A DNA stretch of 35,814 nt from Vulcanimicrobiota bacterium (GTDB lineage Bacteria > Vulcanimicrobiota > Xenobia > Xenobiales > JADMJV01), in NCBI GenBank assembly GCA_022842865.1, contig JALHOV010000006.1, positions 1 through 35,814 of the forward strand, written 5' to 3'. The translations under genes and the position numbers were made by a program. Below, piece after piece: positions 1 to 7,029 of this stretch. Below the pieces are notes generated by a model that worked only from the letters and a program-made list of their open reading frames with translations, was not told the DNA's origin and did no database searches. Within the stretch, counting starts at the first letter, position 1; the number at the start of each line of letters is the position of its first letter.

Positions 1-1044
1 ACCGTGGGTGGTCACCAGCAGCGGGTCGCGTTGTTTACTCACCACGGCCTCGTAGGCCAGGCGTGCTTTGCCGCGGGAGGCGATGAGGGCCTGGCGTGGT
101 TTCTCGTGGACCCAGAGAACGGCCCCGCAAGCCACCGCCCCGGGAGGCAGCAACACCTGGCAGCGAGCTTCGCGGTTGCCGGAGTCGTGATTGGCGAAAG
201 TCAGGTCCCAGTTCCATTGGGCGGTGGAACCGGTCGAGTCCACCCGGGCTGCCAGGTTCGATTGCTGCAGGCTCAGCCCAAGGCTGCGCCCGCCCACTTT
301 CTCCAGGCCCTGGTCGGGGTCGTCCACCACCATGAGGTCTTCGGTATCCTCGAGAAAGCGGCGGGCGCTGAGGGGAGGGGGGAAGTCGTTGAAAGCCGTT
401 CCGTAGGCCCGGAAAAAGAGTTCACGCACTTCCAGCGCGGGGGGAGGGCTGCCCATACAAATCACCATGGCGAGCGGAGATTTGGTCCAGCCGGCCTGGT
501 TGTAACAGGCTTCCAGTAGGGTTTGCTGGTCTCCGTAGCTGCGCAGCCAGCTCAGCCCGCGGGATCGGCTGGCGGGATTGCGCGCCAACTGCAGTCCGGC
601 GTAGGTCATGACGGCCGGAAGGGCCGATAACAGCATCAGCAGTAGGGCCAGCAGCACTCCTAACCAGCGCCCGGGCGGACGGGACGTCTGGGAGACGGAG
701 CGCAGACCCGTAAGGCAAAAGGGGAGCGCCAGCAGGGGTGATAACGAGCAAAGCCCCAGTCCGGCAAAAGGAATGGCCACCAGCGACAGCAGAGTCAGAG
801 GCAAGAACCACAGGGTGTACACTACCGCCACCACCTGGGCCATTCCGCAGAGCACTCCCAGGCCACGCCGATGCTCGGGTCGGGCCAGCAAGATCCAGGC
901 ATTGCTGGCCGGGATGGTCAACCACAGAACGGAGTAGATGGGTCCGGGCAATGGGTCAAAGAAGGTCTGTGCGCATATATGCGTCTTCTTCTCCACGAAC
1001 CAGGCCACCAGCGGTAACAGAACACCAAATAGAAATCGCAGCAT
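1..1044 (-). CDS. Membrane-anchored VIT-domain protein (partial, C-terminus outside window)
   Basis: The frame is open from an ATG at 1044 to the left edge, giving 348 residues with no stop. The first ~155 residues are strongly hydrophobic, with several likely membrane segments (about residues 1-16, 35-53, 62-110 and 128-150). They are followed by a soluble part. Residues ~280-348 match the start of a VIT (vault/inter-alpha-trypsin) domain: Leu-Pro-Pro-Gly-Ala-Val, then LWVHEKPRQA, KARLAYEAVV and RDPLLVT in the usual order and spacing. VIT domains often precede a von Willebrand A domain, which would lie outside the window. Some PEP-CTERM-associated integral membrane proteins have this layout, but I cannot confirm the subfamily. 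It is divergent from the prepilin-like gene, with about 100 bp between them. Its role is unknown. Confidence 0.75.
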   Translation of the reverse strand, partial: MLRFLFGVLLPLVAWFVEKKTHICAQTFFDPLPGPIYSVLWLTIPASNAWILLARPEHRRGLGVLCGMAQVVAVVYTLWFLPLTLLSLVAIPFAGLGLCSLSPLLALPFCLTGLRSVSQTSRPPGRWLGVLLALLLMLLSALPAVMTYAGLQLARNPASRSRGLSWLRSYGDQQTLLEACYNQAGWTKSPLAMVICMGSPPPALEVRELFFRAYGTAFNDFPPPLSARRFLEDTEDLMVVDDPDQGLEKVGGRSLGLSLQQSNLAARVDSTGSTAQWNWDLTFANHDSGNREARCQVLLPPGAVACGAVLWVHEKPRQALIASRGKARLAYEAVVSKQRDPLLVTTHG

Positions 1045-1147
1045 GGTCCTGATTATCACGACAAGCACCGGTGTCGGTCAACATGGGACAGGATCCACGG
1101 GCGACTCACTGGCAAGACTTTACCTTGAGAAGGGCGAATCCCCGTCG

Positions 1148-3031
1148 ATGAAAAGCCGGGTTCGCCGTGGGTTCTCGCTGGCAGCGGCCCTTTTGTCATT
1201 TTTGGTTGCCTTCGTGGTACTGTCCACGGTGGCCACAACCTCTACCTTCAGTTTGCGCATGGCGGTCCAGTCGGAAAATGGGCAAACGGCCCAGCGGTTG
1301 GCCAATTCCATCGTCCACCAGGGGGTGGCGGCCATCGTCAAAGACCCGTCCTTTCACACCGACCTCAACCTGTTGGAAGGCGAGGCCAGCGCCCAGCTCA
1401 CCTTTCAAAAGGATCGCGGGATTCCCCATTGCACCAACAACTGGGAAGGCGACTCGCCTTTGGGCTGGGGACGGGGCGTGCCTCGTGGCATGATTCACCT
1501 GATTGGCGTGGCCACATGCAGAGGCGTCGAGCGTCGAGTGGAAACGTTGGTGGATATGCCCGTTTATCCTATGACGGTGGCCTGTAGCGGGCCTTTGACG
1601 CTGGAGAACTCCACCGTGGGTAGCGTCAAGGATGAAATTCTCGACCAGGACCTGGCCGTCATCCTGGCCGCCCCGCTTGGCCCTGCCAATGTGGGTTCCA
1701 ATTCGGCCAAGGCGGGCAGCTCCATCGAGTTGCTGCAAAATTCTCATATCACCGGCTTTGTGCAGAGCTGCGGCGGAATCAAGAACCAGGGAGCCCGGGT
1801 GGATGGAGAGATCCGGGAGCTTTGGCCGAAACCTTCGGAGTTGCCGGAGATGTCGGCGGCTACGTTCGATCCGCGCAGGCCCGATCCGTCGGACGAGAAC
1901 GTTATCTACACCAAGCTGCCAGCCGGCACCTATGCCGACCTCGATGTCAACGCGCACAACGTAGTTTCTGGCAATCTAGAAGTGAATGGAGCCCTGAACC
2001 TTAACGACTCACTGCTCTTTGTGGACGGAGATCTGACCGTCAAGGGGGGCCTCAATGGCCAGGGCGCCCTGGGCGTGCGCGGTCGCGTCAAGATATCCGG
2101 CGCCAGCCACTTGCGTGCTCAAAGTCGAGTGGCGGTGGTCGCCGACGGCAACATTACCCTGCTGGGAGAGGACAGAGCCTCGCAACGGTTCGAGGGCATT
2201 TTGTATAGCAAGGGCACCATCGAGGTGCAGAGCGTGACCCTGTTGGGATCCTGCATTCAGAACGCCCCGGCCGGCTCACCGGCCAACCAGATCGGGGTGG
2301 TCATTACGGATTCCAATGTGTTCTTCAGTCAGCGCACCTCGGCGCCGTCATTTAACCCTCCGGTCGACACCTTGTTATCGGCCGTCGGTGGCTCGGCTGC
2401 CATCGAGGATGTCAAAGGCCCGTCCAGCCGGGAAAATGACAGCCTGGTGGGCAAAACCACGGTTCGCCGCAATCGGGCGGGAGCGCCAGCCGGGCCGGGA
2501 AATCAGCGCGAGCGCAACAATTCCTGGACCGCCGATGACGTCATTGTTCTGCGCATGCAATTTGACGCCCAAAACAATCCCCGCTTCGCCAGGACGGGCT
2601 GGGGTATGGCGAACCAGGGGCCTGAATTGAACGGGGACGGCTCCCCCCTGATCCATGGGTACTACTTTGGAAGCCCGTCCGCTTTGATCGACCAGATGGG
2701 TCAAGGGGCGGGTCCCTATTCCGAGGCCGAGCTGTTTGCGATGCTGGCCGACACCACTCACTCCTACCCCCCTAGCGGGAAGAATAACGTGCCGAATATC
2801 CATGCTCGCGGCGTCGATTTGTCCGGCGGTTATAACGAGTTCGGGGATGGCTGCGATGTGAACGAGGAGGCCTTCCGCGCCGCACTTCGCGACACCGTGA
2901 ACACCCTCATCCAGCGCAGTCAAAAACTGCGAAATCGTTCTCCAGACCCCAAGTCCTTTTACTCTCTGGACCCCAGCCGATTTTTGAGTCGCAGTCGAGC
3001 AGTTCATTTGCATTACTGGAGAGAGTTTTGA
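1148..3031 (+). CDS. Prepilin-like secreted protein with beta-helix-like central region
   Basis: The protein has 627 residues from ATG 1148. The N-terminus is a type III (prepilin) signal: basic MKSRVRRG, a cleavable Gly8-Phe9, then a ~25-residue hydrophobic helix (FSLAAALLSFLVAFVVLS). This is how type IV pilins and pseudopilins begin, but the mature residue 5 is Ala and not the usual Glu. Residues ~257-341 show short regular hydrophobic/Gly/Asn repeats (NLEVNGALNLNDSLLFVDGD), resembling bactofilin or PilX-like beta-helical segments. The frame stays open upstream to 938, but the signal sequence argues for 1148. A GAGAAGGG stretch lies about 13 bases upstream, which is long for a ribosome site. 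It is probably a large minor-pilin-like surface protein; the function is inferred from the signal and fold only. Confidence 0.7.
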   Translation: MKSRVRRGFSLAAALLSFLVAFVVLSTVATTSTFSLRMAVQSENGQTAQRLANSIVHQGVAAIVKDPSFHTDLNLLEGEASAQLTFQKDRGIPHCTNNWEGDSPLGWGRGVPRGMIHLIGVATCRGVERRVETLVDMPVYPMTVACSGPLTLENSTVGSVKDEILDQDLAVILAAPLGPANVGSNSAKAGSSIELLQNSHITGFVQSCGGIKNQGARVDGEIRELWPKPSELPEMSAATFDPRRPDPSDENVIYTKLPAGTYADLDVNAHNVVSGNLEVNGALNLNDSLLFVDGDLTVKGGLNGQGALGVRGRVKISGASHLRAQSRVAVVADGNITLLGEDRASQRFEGILYSKGTIEVQSVTLLGSCIQNAPAGSPANQIGVVITDSNVFFSQRTSAPSFNPPVDTLLSAVGGSAAIEDVKGPSSRENDSLVGKTTVRRNRAGAPAGPGNQRERNNSWTADDVIVLRMQFDAQNNPRFARTGWGMANQGPELNGDGSPLIHGYYFGSPSALIDQMGQGAGPYSEAELFAMLADTTHSYPPSGKNNVPNIHARGVDLSGGYNEFGDGCDVNEEAFRAALRDTVNTLIQRSQKLRNRSPDPKSFYSLDPSRFLSRSRAVHLHYWREF

Positions 3032-3287
3032 GGGGAGTTCGCTTAGCGCGGCTTGAGCGACCAGGGCCAGGTCCACTTCGGTGGGCGAGAGGCCGCTGAC
3101 TCCAACAACGGCGGGATAGCCCTAAATTGCCCCCATCTTGAGCCTGCGGTCGCAGCAGAGCTGCTCCACTCCGGCGAAAAAGTAAGTGGGCCAATTTAGA
3201 CCACAACTCAAGTGAAGGGTAGCGGCCTTCGGCCTAACTAGCCAGGAGAGACTGAGACGTTGGTCGCCGACGCCCCGAGGGATTACA

Positions 3288-5471
3288 TTGGATTTCACCG
3301 AATTGGGCTGGGTGGACATCAAAAGGGTGCAGTTCTCGCCGGCTCGACCGTTAGAACCGAAACGAATCGAAGAACTCAAGGCACAGGTGACGCGCCAGGT
3401 CGGCGATTGCGTGACACGGGGCAGTTACGACAAACAGGCCCTGGGTGAGTCCATGCTGCAACTGGCTCAGGCGGCACGCGGCTTGCGACTCCACGGCACC
3501 ACCGCCAGAGCCCTTGATTTCAACAAACAGATCGGGTTGCTGCACGCCTCGGCCAACAAAATTGCCTCCTATTCCGCTCTGGCCGCCACGGGTGGCACTG
3601 TGGGACTTGGTGCTGCCACCAGCCTGGACTACCTGGCCCAGCAGGAGCAGGTTTTTGGCAAGGCAGTGGAGCGCGTTTTTGGCGCTACAGAAGTAGAAAA
3701 GGTCCCCGCTAAGTCCGGACCACGGCTGGGTTTGATCGAGTTTGTGGAGGTTCCGGCCGGACCTTTTAAGAGCGGTTACGATCACCAGGAGGTCGAGCTT
3801 CCGGCCTACCGCCTGAGCAAGTATCCGGTGACCAATCAGCAGTATCTGGAGTTTGTCGCCACCACGGGCTACAAGTCTCAGGGCAGTTGGAACGTTCCCG
3901 AGGAGGGTCGTTATCCGGGCGGGGAGGACTCGCCGGGCAATCATCCGGTCGTCAACGTGACTTTTTACGACGCTCAGGCTTTTTGCCAGTGGGCCGGTGT
4001 TCGTCTACCCAAGGAGGCCGAGTGGGAGAAGGGCGCGCGCGGCACGGATGGGCGCAAGTATCCTTGGGGCAATGAATGGCGCCCGGATCTGTTGAACTAC
4101 GACGGCAGCGGCACCACCCCGGTCCAGGAGTTCGAAAAGAAGGGCAACGTGAGCCCTTATGGAGCGGTCGACATGGTTGGCAACGTGCTGGAATGGGTCG
4201 ACACCGGACCTACTCGCCGTCCGGGCGCGGTGCTTTTGAAGGGTGGAGCTTTCACCAATTATCTGCCCGATAGTCTGGACGTGCAGCCCTTTGATTGCAT
4301 CCGCCACACCTCGGAAAATCCCGAAAGCAGCTACGCCGGGTTCGGTTTTCGGGTGGTCTGCGATGATGTCGAGCCCGATATTTTGGACGAGGTCACCTGG
4401 ATGGGCAAGGCGCCCTCGAAAGGCCCGGGCCGGTCGGAGTCGGCGCCTCCTCCGGAGCAGTCGCCGGTAATGGAGCCCCTGTTGGTGACGTTAGGGGAGA
4501 GGCTGAAGAACCTGCAGACCGGCGACCCTGTGCCGATTCGGTCGTTTCAGGAGACGCTGCAGGAGGTGGCCACTCAGGCCAGAGCCAGCGCCCCTTTGAC
4601 TTCCGGACCCGAGTCTAGCGCCCAGAATGCGGCCATTGCCAAAGTCATGGCAGCGGCCAATCGCCTGGCCTATCTCGCGGTGGCCGCGGCCACCGGGAAT
4701 ATCGCCTCCTGTGTGACGGTGGCGCAGAAGGCCATCGAGATGAATCTTGAGGTGATCGGCATGAACTTCGCTCAGGCCACCCAGGTGAGTGAGGTGGAGG
4801 CCATTCAGGTCAGCTCCAGGGACACCGCCCAATTGGACTGGGTCAAGGTGCCTGCGGGCGAATTTGAGTTTGGCCGCAACGGCGAAAGGGTCCACCTGGA
4901 CGACTACGAGATCAGTAAATATCCGGTGACCAACGCCCAGTATTTGGAGTTCACCAAGGCCACCGGTTACAAGACCGGGGGCGGCTGGCACGCTCCCCGA
5001 GAGGGCCAATATCCGCAAGGCGAGGACTCGCTGGGGGATCATCCAGTGGTGAACGTCACCTACTTTGACGCTCAAGCCTTTGCCAAGTGGGCCGGCGGCC
5101 ACATTCCCAACGAGAAAGAGTGGGAAAAGGCGGCCCGAGGCACGGAGGGCCTGACCTATCCCTGGGGCAACGACTGGCGGCCCGATGCAGTCCATCACGA
5201 TGCGGAATTGACCCGCTCCGTCTACGTCAGCGAGCGGCACGGCAACGTCAGTCCCTACGGTGCCGTGGACATGGTCGGCAATGCCCTGGAGTGGACCGAC
5301 GACTCCACCACCGAGCGGCCCGGTTCGGTGGTGCTGAAAGGCGGTGCCTGGAGCAATGGCTCGTCCAGTCTCAAGGTCTTTAATAATGTCCGCCGCACCA
5401 CCGAAAATCCGGCCGGAGCTTACCGCGGATTTGGCTTTCGGGTGGCCCGCAAGCCCGAGGATACTCTCTGA
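3288..5471 (+). CDS. Tandem two-domain SUMF1/FGE-sulfatase-fold protein
   Basis: The protein has 727 residues from a TTG start, with a CGAGGG site about 7 bases upstream. It consists of two copies of the same unit: an Ala-rich helical segment (~25-135 and ~385-500), then a formylglycine-generating-enzyme-fold domain (~148-356 and ~516-722). Both domains show the family landmarks: VPAG near the start, ISKYPVTN or LSKYPVTN, HPVVNVT, W-A-G...P-xE-xEWEK, YPWGN, NVSPYGAVDMVGN, LKGGA and a closing GFGFRV. The paired cysteines that bind copper in true FGE are absent from the C-terminal Arg/Asn segment: copy 1 has DCIRHTSENP and copy 2 has NNVRRTTENP. The protein is therefore probably not a formylglycine generator, and more likely uses the fold for binding. 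There is no signal peptide or membrane segment. Confidence 0.85.
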   Translation: MDFTELGWVDIKRVQFSPARPLEPKRIEELKAQVTRQVGDCVTRGSYDKQALGESMLQLAQAARGLRLHGTTARALDFNKQIGLLHASANKIASYSALAATGGTVGLGAATSLDYLAQQEQVFGKAVERVFGATEVEKVPAKSGPRLGLIEFVEVPAGPFKSGYDHQEVELPAYRLSKYPVTNQQYLEFVATTGYKSQGSWNVPEEGRYPGGEDSPGNHPVVNVTFYDAQAFCQWAGVRLPKEAEWEKGARGTDGRKYPWGNEWRPDLLNYDGSGTTPVQEFEKKGNVSPYGAVDMVGNVLEWVDTGPTRRPGAVLLKGGAFTNYLPDSLDVQPFDCIRHTSENPESSYAGFGFRVVCDDVEPDILDEVTWMGKAPSKGPGRSESAPPPEQSPVMEPLLVTLGERLKNLQTGDPVPIRSFQETLQEVATQARASAPLTSGPESSAQNAAIAKVMAAANRLAYLAVAAATGNIASCVTVAQKAIEMNLEVIGMNFAQATQVSEVEAIQVSSRDTAQLDWVKVPAGEFEFGRNGERVHLDDYEISKYPVTNAQYLEFTKATGYKTGGGWHAPREGQYPQGEDSLGDHPVVNVTYFDAQAFAKWAGGHIPNEKEWEKAARGTEGLTYPWGNDWRPDAVHHDAELTRSVYVSERHGNVSPYGAVDMVGNALEWTDDSTTERPGSVVLKGGAWSNGSSSLKVFNNVRRTTENPAGAYRGFGFRVARKPEDTL

Positions 5472-5523
5472 CCTGAGCGGGCAATCCGTCGTCCGCTGGT
5501 TACACAGATCGGACCCAGGGTAA

Positions 5524-5714
5524 CTAGCCAGGCCCCTTCGGGAGGGTCTGGCGAATCGGGTCATAGTGGCGCACCAATACCTCGGAAAAATAGATCGGCC
5601 GTCCGCCATAGCGTGGGGCGGCGAAAACCGGCACCCCCAGCCCAGACCACAGAGAAAACCGAGCTCCACCCGGCCAGCCAGAAGACGTCGCTCTAGGGCG
5701 GTTTCCCAAGCTTC
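5524..5714 (-). pseudogene. Remnant of a PhnD-like ABC transporter substrate-binding protein
   Basis: Directly after the Uma2 stop codon, the minus strand encodes two matching pieces in different frames. One reads LERRLLAGRVELGFLCGL; the other reads PVFAAPRYGGRPIYFSEVLV followed by RHYDPI, then a stop. In phosphate/phosphonate-type periplasmic binding proteins these motifs occur in this order, with about 20 residues between them that are missing here. Neither frame has a plausible start or a full domain. I read this as a short, deleted and frameshifted relic. The family assignment rests on my memory of the motifs and has not been tested by a search. Confidence 0.45.
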
Positions 5715-6467
5715 TCAGTCGCCTCTGAGCCGGCGCAGCTCCGCTTGGAGCTCGTTCAACTGAGCCTCGGCCTTTTCGGCCCGCTCTCGCTCCCGTTCGG
5801 CCCGCTCTCGCTCCCGCTCGGCCCGCTCTCGCTCTTGCCGGGCCTGCTCGCGCTGCTCCTGGCCGACCTCTCGGCCCGTCGTCAGCAGTTCCGACGCCGG
5901 GGTGCGCAACCGAATCCAACCATCCAGAACTCCCAGCCAAAGACCCAGCGAGTTTACCCAGTACCACCCATCCGCCGCCGGACTTAGCGCAACATAGTGG
6001 CCGTGGCTGAGATGGAAACCCTCGATAGCCAGAGTCTCGGGATGGATGAGAAAATAGTCTTCCGTCTTGAAGACATCTCGATAAACACAGAATTTGTGAC
6101 CACGATCTCGAGATTCCGTGGTCGGAGAAACGAATTCAAAAATGGTGGTGGGCAGTAAGCCACCCTCTTCCCAGCTGACCCACTTGGTTTGACCGGCGCT
6201 CTTGCCCCCAGCCACCACATAAAAATCGGGACCCAGTCTGCGGATTTTGCGACTCCCCGGGGGCACGAAGTAGATAAAGGTATCGCCGCTCACAAATCCA
6301 TCCCGGCCGCTCTGCTCGAAATGATGGCGCAGTGGATCGATCAAATAGATCCGTGTTTGATCGCAGACCCAGTCCGAATCCATCGGTTTACCATCCGTAT
6401 CCGGCAGTTCTTTCCCTCGAGGCAGCCTGAGGGGCTTGGTCTCACAATGTGGTCTTTGAAGGGACAT
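5715..6467 (-). CDS. Uma2-family (DUF820) putative endonuclease with coiled-coil tail
   Basis: The protein has 250 residues, a normal length for the family. The PD-(D/E)xK-type core is visible: Asp81 in LGPDFYVV, Glu111 in IFEFVSPTT, then Asp121 and Lys125 with Tyr129 in DRGHKFCVYR, and a YFLIHPE segment that matches the family's Y-W-L-V-D-P. The N-terminal ELPDTDGKPMDS is also typical. Residues ~195-250 form a highly charged coiled coil made of Arg-Glu-Arg-Ala-Glu repeats, encoded by a 21-bp tandem repeat. Uma2 proteins are widespread in Cyanobacteria, often in many copies. Their cellular role is unsettled, and nuclease activity here is inference. It is a single gene with decayed genes on both sides. 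The ATG at 6467 has no strong ribosome site. Confidence 0.85.
   Translation of the reverse strand: MSLQRPHCETKPLRLPRGKELPDTDGKPMDSDWVCDQTRIYLIDPLRHHFEQSGRDGFVSGDTFIYFVPPGSRKIRRLGPDFYVVAGGKSAGQTKWVSWEEGGLLPTTIFEFVSPTTESRDRGHKFCVYRDVFKTEDYFLIHPETLAIEGFHLSHGHYVALSPAADGWYWVNSLGLWLGVLDGWIRLRTPASELLTTGREVGQEQREQARQERERAERERERAERERERAEKAEAQLNELQAELRRLRGD
5775..5837. repeat. Three 21-bp tandem repeats inside the Uma2 coiled coil
   Basis: There are three head-to-tail 21-bp units (5775-5795, 5796-5816, 5817-5837) with consensus TTCGGCCCGCTCTCGCTCCC plus G. They differ at only a few positions. On the coding (minus) strand each unit gives seven residues of the Arg/Glu/Ala coiled coil, so changes in copy number would keep the frame and lengthen or shorten the coil by one heptad. 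Confidence 0.85.
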
Positions 6468-6626
6468 TCACTCGAAATTCGGGCCCTTTGCTGGATTTCC
6501 CCTGTGGAGGAAATTCGCCGCAGCCCAAAGGAACTGCCTGGAAGTGAATTGTCACCCTCAAAGCTGAGAGTCTGCGGCCGAGCAGGTTCGCTGGATCAGT
6601 TCGAATGAATTCTCTCGGATGCCGAG

Positions 6627-7029
6627 TTGGCCACGCCGACAGTTGGCAACTGCCGATTGCCAGACCTGGCCGGTTTGCTCGTTCTGGTGGTGAATGACTG
6701 GCGCGACGTGCGCGATCTGGTTCGCAGCTATCTGGAAGAAGCTGGGGCCAGCGTGGACCCCGGTTGGCGGTGGCCAGGCAGCCCTGCGAGCCCTTGTCAC
6801 CTAAGGTCGGGCCAGAAATGAGCCCTTGCTTGACCTCAGGTTGCACGCTCAGGTGGGGGCCCACTCGTGACACTGTCTCAACCTGAGCATGGGCGGTTGT
6901 CTTTTGGAGTTCAACGAGCATTTGCGAGAGGGTGACCAGATCCGACTTGGGCTGGGCGCCAGCCAACTCGAAAGTTGTCTGGTCGTTAGCGCCCGGGCAT
7001 CGGCATCCAGGTTGGAATGGGACGTGAGC
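6627..7029 (+). pseudogene. Decayed REC-PilZ response-regulator gene
   Basis: From a TTG at 6627 the plus strand reads LAGLLVLVVNDWRDVRDLVR then SYLEEAGASV, the beginning of a CheY-like receiver domain. The second of the usual acidic pair survives, while the first is Asn. A +1 shift after ~6752 continues as GGGQAALRALVT, the expected next receiver segment, and meets a TAA. The same frame then reads DLRLHAQVGAHS, a TGA, and LNLSMGGCLLEF followed by EHLREGDQIRLGL, which resembles a PilZ domain. It stops resembling anything where the neighbouring minus-strand gene ends at 7030. One frameshift, two in-frame stops and the loss of half the receiver domain, including the phosphorylated Asp, show that it is dead. 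REC-PilZ proteins respond to phosphorylation and cyclic-di-GMP. Confidence 0.6.

Noticed and set aside
422-925. Minus-strand open frame with its own ATG inside the VIT-protein region
   Set aside because: A different minus-strand frame is open from 1044 to the left edge and encodes membrane segments and a VIT domain; this one is its shadow.
3288-5471. A diversity-generating retroelement target
   Set aside because: The FGE fold is used by such targets, but no reverse transcriptase, template repeat or variable-region repeat was found. The similarity between the two copies is spread over the entire unit, as in a plain duplication.
4491-5669. Long minus-strand open frame (392 codons) opposite the second half of the FGE-fold gene
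   Set aside because: It is an antisense shadow of a gene with clear domain motifs in its own frame; the translated product shows no recognisable domain.
5775-5837. A CRISPR-like or minisatellite array
   Set aside because: The units are contiguous with no spacers and are explained by the heptad coding of the Uma2 coiled coil.
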